From Herminiimonas sp. (GTDB lineage Bacteria; Pseudomonadota; Gammaproteobacteria; Burkholderiales; Burkholderiaceae_D): a stretch of DNA of 43,106 bases. The stretch is from the NCBI GenBank assembly GCA_028292665.1, contig JAQGLW010000117.1:1-43106 (forward strand). The letters run 5' to 3'. Positions 8,023 through 15,474 of this stretch are shown in pieces. The position numbers and the translations under genes were made by a program. Below the pieces are notes generated by a model. The model searched no databases and was not told the DNA's origin. It saw nothing but the letters and a program-made list of their open reading frames with translations. The stretch's first letter is position 1. Every line of letters begins with the position of its first letter.

Positions 8023-8417
8023 CACGGTCCGAGCCACCAGAGCAGCTAACAGCTTTGGTTTTTATTACAGGAAATGGACCCCGTTGTCTGCTGTATGTTT
8101 ATCTACTTCCTTGATTCGGGTTCGCAGCAGGGAAATGTAAAACCATATCTCGGTCGAAGCCGTTGCCCGGTTGCTTGGCAGGGTAGTGAGCACAGTGGAA
8201 CAGCATCCGGTTCGGTTAAACAATTGATCCAACCCCGCCAGTAATTGATTCCACATCGTCATGGTGATGGCCTCCCTGGAGGCATTGATCCAGGTTCCAG
8301 CGCTGGAATCCCCACCGGCTTGCCATGAAAAATAGCCACTTTGCGAGTGAGCCAGATAACCGCTTGAATTACTGTGATGTTCACCGGTACGTCAGGGGTT
8401 TCGATAGAACCGATGGT
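8023..8417 (-). repeat. Dispersed modular repeat, copy R1 (most complete)
   Basis: This is the longest copy of a repeat also found at 12397-12580, 19867-20143 and 25563-25719, with an end fragment at 23267-23312. All copies lie in the same orientation. The left module (8023-8148) matches copy R2, the middle (8149-8262) matches R2 and R3, and the right (8263-8417) matches R3 and R4. Constant landmarks are GGTCCGAGCCACC at the left end, the perfect palindrome TTCCAGCGCTGGAA (8294-8307) and GTTCACCGGTACGTCAG near the right end. On the minus strand a GGAGG precedes an ATG at 8262 that opens a small ORF. I recognise no transposase or known repeat name. Confidence 0.8.
8065..8262 (-). CDS. Small ORF inside repeat copy R1 (possible)
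   Basis: The 65-codon ORF starts MTMWNQLLAGLDQLFNRTGC. A GGAGG is set at normal distance from its ATG. Copy R3 keeps the same RBS and the same first residues (MTMWNKLMAVLDQLFNRTGC), then diverges by frameshift. The N-terminal 18 or so residues could form an amphipathic helix. Substitutions between the two copies are mixed, synonymous and not, so selection on the protein is not obvious. It may be a relic or a true microprotein. Confidence 0.3.
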   Translation of the reverse strand: MTMWNQLLAGLDQLFNRTGCCSTVLTTLPSNRATASTEIWFYISLLRTRIKEVDKHTADNGVHFL

Positions 8418-8743
8418 AGGCCAGGTTCGATGCAATGTCATTGAAAAACTCATTAACGATGCCGGATAAGGACGGTCGCCAGATTTACCAGTCCTGCGAT
8501 AGCAGGCGCTCAGTCATCGGCAGCGCGCGCAGTGTCCTGATGTCGCCACCATCAACGCCCTTGCGCGACATCAAACACTTGTGAGCTGATTTTCTTAACC
8601 TGTTTGTAAACCTTTCTGCACTTTGCCGAATGCCTGTCCGCATGACGATGTTGCGTGGGTTTTTCATCGTCGTCCTGACTTGTCCATGTTGGAAATTTCT
8701 GTAATTTGCCACTGCAATCGACTTTGATGATGTGCCAATCAAC
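8418..8743. other. Gene-free stretch between R1 and the barrel protein
   Basis: No convincing gene or structure is seen. The minus-strand open frame 8485-8844 overlaps the next gene in antisense and has no similarity I recognise. The promoter of the barrel protein should lie here. Confidence 0.4.
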
Positions 8744-9259
8744 ATGCCAATATTGAACAAAACAACGCTGCTCAGGAACGCGGCAGCGATAGCGGTTGCA
8801 ACCTCGGCTTTCTGTTCATATGCACATGCGGAAAGGAGCCGCATATTTCAGGTTAATGAAGTAGGGCCTCTCGGCGAGACATGGGTGAATGCAGGGTTGT
8901 ATTCTTATCATTTCCAACGCGGCAAGGACTTGAATGACAAGAACTTCGGGATCGGTGTCGAATATCGGTACTCTACCGTGGCAGCACTGGCTGTCGGGAG
9001 GTACTACAACAGCAATCGGAGGTACTCAGACTATGCTGCTTTTTTGTATCAACCATTTTCGATCGGCGGAGTGCGATTGGGAGCGATGGCAGGTGCGTTT
9101 AATGGTTATCCGAGGGGAAACGGTGAATGGTTCCTGGCGGCTCTTCCTGCGGCAAGCATCGAGTACAAACGTATCGGGGTTAACGTATTTTTCGTGCCGA
9201 ATTACAAGAGCGTTCATGGTTCGCTGTCCTTTGAGTTCAAGGTGAAAGTGTTCGATTGA
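8744..9259 (+). CDS. Predicted outer-membrane beta-barrel protein, unknown function
   Basis: The 171-residue protein has a Sec signal peptide (cleavage near AHA-ER, about residue 32). A series of alternating-hydrophobicity strands follows (WVNAGLYSYHF, NFGIGVEYRY, AALAVGRYYN, YAAFLYQPF, VRLGAMAGAF, RIGVNVFFVP), and the protein ends in the strand SLSFEFKVKVFD. The overall look is of a small 8-strand barrel like PagP or related lipid-modifying proteins, but I do not see catalytic residues that would allow naming. The ATG at 8744 is preferred over the GTG at 8732; both lack a clear ribosome-binding site. It is single, with repeat R1 upstream. Confidence 0.65.
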   Translation: MPILNKTTLLRNAAAIAVATSAFCSYAHAERSRIFQVNEVGPLGETWVNAGLYSYHFQRGKDLNDKNFGIGVEYRYSTVAALAVGRYYNSNRRYSDYAAFLYQPFSIGGVRLGAMAGAFNGYPRGNGEWFLAALPAASIEYKRIGVNVFFVPNYKSVHGSLSFEFKVKVFD

Positions 9260-9623
9260 CATGTCGAACAGCACGTCCTGACCGGACGCCGTGTCAACCA
9301 GAAGGCCGCATTGCAATTTTTCGATAAGCAACGCACCCGTCGATCCGCGCCACCGCCACACTCCCGTAAATGGGAGCGTGGCGGACTACTGGATAAATAC
9401 CCGTTTCGTATACTTGCCTGTTTGCCTGGTCCGCAGATCAATGGCTGTCGGACTCAGCATGAAGTGAATGAAGGTGTGTTCTTTAAGCAGGCAATGCGAG
9501 GAGGAAAATTAATCAAATATTCAATCAACTTTTTCACGCAAATGAGGGTGTTATTTCCGGCCTCACATTGACCTTCCTGATTTGCTCGCCATACTAAAAG
9601 CTCTGTTAACCAAGGAGCTAAAT
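9260..9623. other. Intergenic stretch holding one hairpin
   Basis: Apart from the hairpin at 9353-9384, nothing supports a gene here. The plus-strand open frame 9311-9571 has no ribosome-binding site or similarity. Confidence 0.4.
9353..9384. terminator. Intergenic hairpin after the barrel gene
   Basis: A 13-bp stem with one mismatch (CCGCCACACTCCC at 9353-9365 with its partner at 9372-9384) encloses a 6-nt loop. It lies about 95 nt after the stop of the barrel gene. No T run follows on either strand, so it could be an RNA 3' structure or a short palindromic element. Confidence 0.4.
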
Positions 9624-9965
9624 ATGAAGCCATTCTCTCTCTTGATTGCAACGCTCGCGATCCCGGGTTCTCTTGCTTTCGCTCAAACCACCGGCACAAC
9701 GGGCACAACCGGCACAACGGGAACGGCAAGCCAAAGTTCGATTCCGTTCATACCGTTGATAGGCAGTGCCAACGCCGGTACAGGAGGCACGTCTAACAGC
9801 ACTGCGTGGTTTGTTGACGTAGCTAAAAATCAAGTAGTCTTATGTTCGCAGTCGGCAGCAGCCACAACAGGCGGGACCACGAGCCAAAGTTTTACTTGCA
9901 CGGCCCAACCAATCCCGGCTGCAACGTCAGCTACGGCTTCGGGCGCAACGCCGAGCGGTGGATAG
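9624..9965 (+). CDS. Small exported Thr/Gly-rich protein with tandem TTG repeats
   Basis: The 113-residue product has a signal peptide (MKPFSLLIATLAIPG, cleavage after AFA-Q). Directly after it comes a TTGTTGTTGTTGT stretch encoded by a 9-nt tandem repeat (ACCGGCACA-like units, nt 9690-9725). The rest is Ser/Thr/Ala-rich with two Cys residues (about 74 and 93) and a central hydrophobic segment (NSTAWFVDVAKNQVVLC). AAGGAG stands 6 nt before the ATG, so I start there and not at the upstream ATG at 9582. No family is recognised; the WFVDV...VVLC core suggests a small folded periplasmic unit. Copy number of the 9-nt repeat may vary by slippage. Confidence 0.7.
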   Translation: MKPFSLLIATLAIPGSLAFAQTTGTTGTTGTTGTASQSSIPFIPLIGSANAGTGGTSNSTAWFVDVAKNQVVLCSQSAAATTGGTTSQSFTCTAQPIPAATSATASGATPSGG

Positions 9966-10280
9966 CATCAGGGCTTTCGCAAGGTCGCCGCATATTTTCT
10001 TTTCGTCGAAGACACATAGAACATCTGCGATGTTCTACGGCTCGCCAGGAGCTTTGATAGAAGTGAATGATGATGCGGCTAAAACATTCGTCGTTCGCTA
10101 TTCTGCAATGACCGTTAGCGGATGGATTCGTCGGGACCTCGACAATCCCGCAAGATGTCGCTCGCCGGCTTTTTCTTGAACCGCTCGTCATAAGAAGTAG
10201 AGTGAAAGATTGGCCATGTTCCGGCGTAAGCCGTCTGCAGGCAATTCTGTCGTGGATGGCAACAACCGAAGGAGCATCGC
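9966..10280. other. Intergenic stretch with a 9-bp hairpin
   Basis: No gene is supported. A perfect 9-bp inverted repeat with a 3-nt centre (TAGAACATC TGC GATGTTCTA, 10017-10037) is the only structure I see. It could be an operator or a small RNA hairpin. Confidence 0.4.
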
Positions 10281-10482
10281 ATGAGCACCATCACTACCAA
10301 GGACGGTACGCAGATATTCTACAAGGACTGAGGAACGGGACGTCCCGTTGTATTCTCGCATGGCTGGCCGCTGAACGCGGACGCTTGGGACGACCAGATG
10401 ATGTTTCTGGGCGAACGCGGATTTCGCGTCATAGCCCACGACAGACGCGGTCATGGCCGGTCGAGCCCGACCTGGAACGGCA
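10281..10482 (+). pseudogene. Truncated non-heme chloroperoxidase-like alpha/beta hydrolase
   Basis: The start is intact, with GAAGGAG before the ATG. The reading MSTITTKDGTQIFYKD is followed by TGA where the family has Trp (TGG). The frame then goes on as [36 protein letters not shown] and [14 protein letters not shown]. This is the unmistakable N-terminus of cofactor-free chloroperoxidase-like hydrolases (HGW oxyanion segment and strands 3-4). After about 70 codons the similarity ends exactly where an oppositely oriented tctC fragment begins. The nucleophile elbow and the rest (about 200 residues) are missing. The gene is dead twice over: a nonsense codon and a truncation. Confidence 0.9.
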
Positions 10483-11056
10483 CGTGGGTCATTTGTATGC
10501 CTGCATCGTGCTTGATCCATTCTCCTACCAACTGGTTCACCGTGCCATTGCCGGCCGTTGCAAACGACAGCTTCTCCGGCTGCGCTTTCGCCAGCGCTAC
10601 CAGGCCGCGCAGATCGTGCACCGGCACCGACGGATTCACCACTACGGTCAATGCCGTGTTGCTGACGGGAGCGACTGCCGCAAAATCTTTTAACGTATCG
10701 TAGGCGAGGCCTGGCTGGAGCACCGGATTCACTGCCATGTCGGCTACATTGCCTAGAAATAGCGTGTATCCATCCGGCGCAGCCTTGGCGGCCGCGGTCG
10801 CCGCAATCGCACCACTCGCTCCCGGACGATTCTCGACGAAGAATATCTGACCCAGCGCCTGTCCCAGTTTCGGCGCGATAATCCGTGCCGCCAGATCTGT
10901 CACTCCGCCTGGCGCCACGCCGACCAATAAACGTACGGGACGCGTCGGATATTGCTGTGCCAGCGCCTGCTGCGCGACGGTCACGGAAGCAAGCATCATA
11001 AGGGCGGTTGCCAGATGCAGACGGATTCGATGGATGCAAGAAAAATGTAAATTCAT
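10472..11056 (-). pseudogene. Tripartite tricarboxylate receptor (TctC/Bug family), 3'-truncated
   Basis: About 195 codons of a Bug-family periplasmic binding protein remain. They comprise a signal peptide (LATALMMLASVTVAQQALAQ), then YPTRPVRLLVGVAPGG, RPGASGAIA and GDWIK-like [17 protein letters not shown]. Intact members have about 320 residues, so the C-terminal lobe is lost. The start at 11056 has AAGGAG upstream, and no internal frameshift is seen. The break falls in the codons for THVPF, where it joins the chloroperoxidase remnant head-to-head. No TctA or TctB membrane gene is present, as is common for Bug proteins. The product would be an unstable half protein. Confidence 0.9.
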
Positions 11057-11154
11057 TTGAATGGCTCCTTGATTAAAAGGAAGCGATGAATTTTGATTTG
11101 CTTCATTTCTTTTGCGACGATATGGAATCCGTGGCGGTTCAATGCGGTCTCTGA

Positions 11155-11204
11155 CCCTCGTCCGGAGCTTGGGAAGCTCTGGTCCTGCCATTGACGCCAC
11201 CCGC
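11155..11204 (-). pseudogene. tRNA-Gly(CCC)-like relic B
   Basis: Read on the minus strand, this starts GCGGGTG, has a degenerate D arm (GTCAATGGCAGGAC), and an anticodon arm GAGC-TTCCCAA-GCTC (anticodon CCC). It then runs into GACGAGGG like bacterial glyU-type tRNAs. The T arm is then replaced by TCAGAGACCGCATTG. The 3' acceptor strand is missing. It aligns with relic A (7826-7875) from the anticodon loop to about 35 nt past the break, so both derive from the same abnormal sequence. It lies about 100 nt upstream of the truncated tctC start. Confidence 0.6.
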
Positions 11205-11340
11205 ATACGTCTCGGATTATACGGTGCGCTCAATTACACTGTCGCGCTTATGAAGCGCCACATAGAACGATTGATCCGAGTGCAAATGCAAGCAAAGCTT
11301 AAGTAAAAGATTGTAACAAATAGAATCTGCAGACGATCAC

Positions 11341-11367
11341 GAACCTATGATGCACAGGTTCTTTTTT
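11341..11367 (+). terminator. Intrinsic terminator without an obvious gene upstream
   Basis: GAACCT (11341-11346) pairs with AGGTTC (11356-11361) and is followed at once by seven T. The only plus-strand sequence before it is the 280 nt after the divergent tctC start, which has no credible ORF. It may end a small RNA or an attenuated leader. Confidence 0.6.
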
Positions 11368-11398
11368 TGTGTCTCTCTCCTGTTTGATATAAAGGATC

Positions 11399-11431
11399 GC
11401 CCACGCTTCAGAAGTTTCGTGGGCCTTTTAT
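11399..11431 (+). terminator. Second intrinsic terminator before the Spy-like gene
   Basis: GCCCACG (11399-11405) pairs with CGTGGGC (11418-11424), followed by CTTTTATTTTT. It stands 32 nt after the previous terminator and about 50 nt before the gene at 11482. Two terminators in series ahead of a gene suggest either a strong insulator or leader-type control. Confidence 0.6.
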
Positions 11432-11481
11432 TTTTAGAAGGATTTGGACATTCAGGAATGCCAAGCCATGGAGATTAATGC

Positions 11482-12021
11482 ATGAATTTTTATAAGTGGT
11501 TCATTACATCCTTTGTTTTCAGTATAGCTGCTGCATTCTCGTCCTCGTTATACGCGATGCCGGTGATGGACATTCACATTGAAGATTTGATGCTACGCGC
11601 CAGCGACATTCAAAAATCACTGATGCTGAATCCCAATCAGCAATTGCTATGGCAGCAGGTCGAATCAAAATCGCGTGCGATTTTGCGTGCGCGTCAGACA
11701 AGACGAGGAAACCTGCAGGCAGATTTACTTGCAAAGCTGGATGTCCCGACTACTGAACTGCGCGATATGGCTGCCTGGGTGAACAAAGAAGCTGATTTGA
11801 CCATGCAGGAAGACAGGCAGCTCCGCGAGTTATGGCTAACGGTGAACGACGCTCTGGATGATCATCAACGACAAACCGTACTGTCGTTTCTGGCTGACGA
11901 ATTGGTGCGCGTTGCGGATCAAGATCGCGGACATAAGGCAGAAAAGTCCGATGGCCAAACGCGTGGTCGCGGTATGGGACGGTCAAAGCAAGGTGGCGGA
12001 ATGGGCGGTGGAATGCAATAG
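11482..12021 (+). CDS. Periplasmic Spy/CpxP-like protein with Gly/Met-rich tail
   Basis: The 179-residue protein has a signal peptide (about residues 1-25, SLYA-MPV). A helical core follows with LMLNPNQQLLWQQVESKSRAI, similar to the LTxxQ motif region of Spy/CpxP-type periplasmic chaperones and heavy-metal sensors. Further helices are ELRDMAAWVNKEADLTM and a QRQTVLSFLADEL segment. The tail is RGRGMGRSKQGGGMGGGMQ, rich in Gly and Met, a type that can bind metal such as copper or simply be disordered. No strong ribosome-binding site is seen. Family assignment rests on the helix pattern and is moderate; role in envelope stress or metal tolerance is inferred. It is preceded by two terminators at 11341-11367 and 11399-11431. 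Confidence 0.6.
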   Translation: MNFYKWFITSFVFSIAAAFSSSLYAMPVMDIHIEDLMLRASDIQKSLMLNPNQQLLWQQVESKSRAILRARQTRRGNLQADLLAKLDVPTTELRDMAAWVNKEADLTMQEDRQLRELWLTVNDALDDHQRQTVLSFLADELVRVADQDRGHKAEKSDGQTRGRGMGRSKQGGGMGGGMQ

Positions 12022-12396
12022 CCGGGGCTTGCTCTGAACCGACTTGTTGGTACGCATATCACCAGGATACTACGCGTATCGACAGTACCAAAACGCTATA
12101 AGAATAAAGCCGTTTTACTTTGCTTGGTGGCGTGAGGAAATTTCTGTTGCGGAAACCAATTGTGAATTTCAAGGCCACGTCACAAATATTCCGTAAAGTG
12201 CTCGGCGAATAAAACAACGAACTGCGTGTTGACGATCGCCTGAAAATTTCACTCCATTTTCATGTGTGATTGACTCATCTGCAGTATCGCAAAACCCGCA
12301 TGGCTGCTGCGTTTCTTTACCGCGAAGAACGGTCAAACGATAATGCCGGTAATGTGAAGTCTTGACGGAGATTGAATAGTTGGAAAAGCAGCTAAC
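12022..12396. other. Gene-free stretch before repeat copy R2
   Basis: No gene is supported. A long minus-strand frame (12169-12594) is open through this stretch into R2, but it has no ribosome-binding site and only its R2 part has similarity, to the repeat itself. Confidence 0.4.
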
Positions 12397-12580
12397 CACG
12401 GTCCGAGCCACCGAAGCAGCTGACAGCTTCGTTTTTATTACAGGAAAGTGGATTCCCTTGCCTGCTTCACGTTTGGTTGCTTTACCCATTCGGGTTCGCA
12501 GGGAGAAAATGTAAAACCATATCCCCGTCGAACCCGTTGCCCGCTTGCCGGCTTGGATGGATAGTGAGCGCAATGGAACA
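12397..12580 (-). repeat. Dispersed modular repeat, copy R2 (left and part of middle module)
   Basis: This matches R1 from GGTCCGAGCCACC through GTTTTTATTACAGGAAA, CGGGTTCGCAG, GTAAAACCATATC and CCGTTGCCCG up to TGGAACAG, where similarity stops. The right module with the MTMWN start and the TTCCAGCGCTGGAA palindrome is absent. The terminal hairpin GAAGC/GCTTC (minus strand) is kept. The left boundary lies just inside the phrase CAGCTAACCACGGTCC. Confidence 0.75.
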
Positions 12581-12662
12581 GTTAGTTCGGGCAAGGTCAG
12601 TTCCGTCTAGCCTGGCTATCCAATCCTGTCGCCATTGGCGACCCGCGTCTGTGCTCAAATCC

Positions 12663-13871
12663 TCATTTCTTTATATTCTGCGTCTCGTTGGGTGTTACGC
12701 GCTTGGCTAGCCAATCTGCGATGACGGCGGCGATATCAAGATTGTTCTTTTCGAGCATCATGAAATGGCCGTTGCCATGGATTCCCAGGTCTGCCAGTTT
12801 GACGAAATCGTTCTGGACACCTGATTGCGTGAGGAACGCTGCGCCGCAGTGCGCGGTCGGAATCGCGAAAGACGCCTCTGCATGGAGAAGCATGACAGGA
12901 ATGCCCTTCAGCTTGATTAACTGGCGCGCGGGCTCTTTTTGCAGCCAGCATTTGGCCAGATCCGGTGCGTCGGCCTTTTTCTGCTGCTCAAGCACGAGGT
13001 CCGTGGGAGCAACAATTGGCGGGTCGAAATCGACAGGCGTGCGCGTAAAGCCCCAAGGCTTGCTCATGCCCTCGTCTTTGAAATAATCCGGCGCTCCTAT
13101 ATTCGCAATCTCGTGGAAAGGCGAGCCGGCCGCCTCCACCATAATCATGCCCTTGACGAGCTTGGGACGATCGTTCGCAATGCCGAACGTGTAAATGCCG
13201 GCTTGTGAATGGGCCATGAGTATCGCAGGCCCGATCTTGTCGAGGAGGGCTGCCCCTGCGTTCCGGTTGAACGTCTCGCGAAGCGTACGATCCTTGAAGT
13301 CCGGCTCCATCATCGCCTGAAACTGGTCGAAGAGAGGATCGCCGACCACACCCGTTCCGGGCCATTGCGTGTGCAATTTAGCTTGAGGAAAAAGATTATA
13401 TCGCTCGTAGGATATGAATTCGCGCTCGACGAATTTAGGCGCTTTTGGATTGTTCTGGCCATATACGCTGTCGACATAGGCCGAACGGCCGCGGCCGACC
13501 TGATCCATGATGTAGACCGCGTAACCTTTGGCGAGAAAATACTGCGCCCAGCCGTCACGGCCGTCAGGCGTCCCGTTCCAGCTAGACCCGGCCGAGCAGC
13601 AACCGTGAATCATGACGATCGGATAGGGATGCTTAAGATCCTTTGGAATCTGATAGTCGACATAAGCATGACCGGCGAGCACTTCGCCGCCTGTTTTATT
13701 CACGTAGTTTCCGCCAACAAAAAAATAGCCCTGCTTGGCGATTGAAAGAGGACCTACGCCATCGGCGCGGACGCCGAAGCTCAGGAAGCCTGACAGAATT
13801 GCAGCTCCTGATACGGTTGCAAGGGCGCGGATCAAGCTCCTAATCCGAGTTACGTTTAATCTTGGATTCAT
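12663..13871 (-). CDS. Exported alpha/beta hydrolase
   Basis: This 402-residue alpha/beta-fold hydrolase has an N-terminal signal peptide (about 1-36, ending SFGVRA-DG). The HGCCSAGSSWNGTPDGRDGW segment holds the oxyanion region. The nucleophile elbow is AHSQAG (Ser in A-x-S-x-x-G, a relaxed form of GxSxG), and the catalytic His is in HGNGHFMMLEKNN. The acid is probably in the segment around VMLLHAEAS. It belongs to a group of larger hydrolases with cap insertions; the natural ester or other substrate is unknown. It is on the same strand as the racemase-like cluster downstream in coordinate, 184 nt after the end of that cluster, so it could be its last gene or a separate unit. Confidence 0.8.
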   Translation of the reverse strand: MNPRLNVTRIRSLIRALATVSGAAILSGFLSFGVRADGVGPLSIAKQGYFFVGGNYVNKTGGEVLAGHAYVDYQIPKDLKHPYPIVMIHGCCSAGSSWNGTPDGRDGWAQYFLAKGYAVYIMDQVGRGRSAYVDSVYGQNNPKAPKFVEREFISYERYNLFPQAKLHTQWPGTGVVGDPLFDQFQAMMEPDFKDRTLRETFNRNAGAALLDKIGPAILMAHSQAGIYTFGIANDRPKLVKGMIMVEAAGSPFHEIANIGAPDYFKDEGMSKPWGFTRTPVDFDPPIVAPTDLVLEQQKKADAPDLAKCWLQKEPARQLIKLKGIPVMLLHAEASFAIPTAHCGAAFLTQSGVQNDFVKLADLGIHGNGHFMMLEKNNLDIAAVIADWLAKRVTPNETQNIKK

Positions 13872-14054
13872 AGTTCACTCTCTAATATGGGGAGACAATT
13901 TATGCTGCCGGGCGCTGAGCATAGTATCAGCGGGAATCGTCATCGGGATAAAGTCCTTTAAGCATGACAGCTTCGTAATGCAGTCGGGACCACTTGGCGA
14001 AAGCCTGGCATACGTAAGGTCTAAAGGTTTGAATTTGAAACAAAGAGCGGCGCC

Positions 14055-14798
14055 TTATCCTCCATTATTTTCCGTAGATTCGATCAAGGCCGGCCACTCC
14101 CGCAGCAATTTTCCATACCCTGCGATTGAATGACGATGCCCGAGCCTGGAGAGCATGAACCAGAGCATGGCCGGATTACTCGCGATGACAGTGGTTTCGA
14201 GCTCGCGTTCGATCCGGTCGAGGATCTTCAACGGATCAAGCACCGCGCCCTGGAAGTAAATGGCGTCTACCGGCCCGACTTCCGCCAATGCTTTCCGGGT
14301 ATGTTCGAACACCTCATCCGGCGTCAGCTTGATGGCATCGCCGAGAAATTCAAACGGGCTTGGGGCGACCGCGGAAACGCCGCGCTTTTCCAGATGATCG
14401 ACGATCAGCATATTGAGCCGCATATCGAACGGCGTCAACAAAAGCACGCGCTGCGCCGAGTATGTCCTTAGCGCACCGACGCATGCATCCAGCGCAGTGG
14501 TCACCGGCACATCGATCGAAGACTGAAGGTCTTCCAGCAGACCGGGATTGAGAACTTCGGTCGGCGCCGCAACCAGCATGACGCCATCCCATTTCCGCTC
14601 CCGGACCAGAGTCTTTATCTGCTTCAGGATTAAAGCTTTCTTGTTCTCGATCGTATAAAGATTGTCGCTGTAGATTTCGAGGCTTTCGATATCCACCGAT
14701 GTGTCCTTCGGAACCAATGGCTCGACGCCCGCGAAATGAGACCGCGATTTAGGTCCGCATGTAATGAGCGCGATTTTCGCTGCTTTTGTTTCTGACAT
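14055..14798 (-). CDS. Asp/Glu racemase (maleate isomerase/AMDase) superfamily protein
   Basis: The 247-residue protein has the two-domain fold of the arylmalonate decarboxylase/maleate isomerase family: ALITCGPKSRSHF at the start, GVMLVAAPTEVLNPG where the first active-site loop lies, ALDACVGALRTYSAQRVLLLTPF, and IYFQGAVLDPLKILDRIE where the second active-site loop lies. Family enzymes use a Cys in one or both loops, and neither loop has one here. The start at 14798 has AAGGA before it; the ATG at 14813 and a longer frame are less likely. It is the last gene of the minus-strand cluster, 19 nt after the cupin gene. It may act in decarboxylation or C-C/C-N hydrolysis of a malonate- or maleate-like compound, but this is inference. 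Confidence 0.75.
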   Translation of the reverse strand: MSETKAAKIALITCGPKSRSHFAGVEPLVPKDTSVDIESLEIYSDNLYTIENKKALILKQIKTLVRERKWDGVMLVAAPTEVLNPGLLEDLQSSIDVPVTTALDACVGALRTYSAQRVLLLTPFDMRLNMLIVDHLEKRGVSAVAPSPFEFLGDAIKLTPDEVFEHTRKALAEVGPVDAIYFQGAVLDPLKILDRIERELETTVIASNPAMLWFMLSRLGHRHSIAGYGKLLREWPALIESTENNGG

Positions 14799-14817
14799 TC
14801 CCGTTTCCTTCATGTTG

Positions 14818-15414
14818 TCACTTTTCGTGATTGAAATTTTCCTCGTAGTGGCGCGGCTCGAAACCCGCACCGCCAGGGGCCGGCTCGGTAGGGCGCGGGG
14901 TAACCACTGTCTGGAACAGCATGTTCATGAACATCATCATCGGCTTCGGCTTGAGCACCAGCGCACGCGCCGGCTTGAGCGGATCGGCATTGAAATGCTG
15001 GTGCACGCAATTGTTGTGGACAATGGCGACATCTCCCGCGGCCCAGTCGTAGCGAATGCCGTCATGTATTTCATAACCGACGCCATCCAGGATATAAAAC
15101 GCCGCTTCATTGACATGCCCGTGCTGCGAGGTGCGGCCGCCCGGAGCGTATTCTTCGAGATGGATGTGCAAGGTCTGCGTGATGCCGTCTTTCGGCTCGA
15201 CAAAGTGTTTGCTGAAAGACTGCACACCGTCTTGAAACTTCGTCTTCGATCCCTTGACGACCCTCGGCATCGAACGCAGCCGCGTCAGTTCGTCCTTGAG
15301 GTTGTAAGGACCCGCGATGGCGCGCACGAAGGTACGGTTTTTATTGGTGTGATAGCTTTCCTTGATTTCGCCGCTTTTGTTAACCCTGTCATCCCTGTTA
15401 TCCGTGTCATCCAT
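14818..15414 (-). CDS. Cupin domain protein
   Basis: The 198-residue protein carries one cupin domain at about residues 75-155. Metal-ligand candidates are in LHIHLEEYAPGG-RTSQHGHVNEA (His residues and Glu of motif 1) and in the second motif, GDVAIVHNNCVHQHFNAD. The gentisate-dioxygenase-like arrangement suggests a metal-dependent dioxygenase or a sugar/acid isomerase; the ligands are kept, so it may be catalytic. GGGAG precedes the ATG. It lies between the two racemase-like genes in one transcription unit (60 nt after the upstream one). The C-terminal tail is Pro-rich (PRPTEPAPGGAG). The substrate is unknown and is probably shared with its neighbours. Confidence 0.85.
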   Translation of the reverse strand: MDDTDNRDDRVNKSGEIKESYHTNKNRTFVRAIAGPYNLKDELTRLRSMPRVVKGSKTKFQDGVQSFSKHFVEPKDGITQTLHIHLEEYAPGGRTSQHGHVNEAAFYILDGVGYEIHDGIRYDWAAGDVAIVHNNCVHQHFNADPLKPARALVLKPKPMMMFMNMLFQTVVTPRPTEPAPGGAGFEPRHYEENFNHEK

Positions 15415-15474
15415 GTCGCTTCATCTCCCTTTGTGTGTCGGAATCTTTCATTTCCCTGCGCGGCCGCCGGCATC

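Noticed and set aside
10048-10068. AGCTTTGATAGAAGTGAATGATG resembling the right end of copy R3
   Set aside because: Similarity is short and flanked by unrelated sequence; not enough to call a sixth trace.
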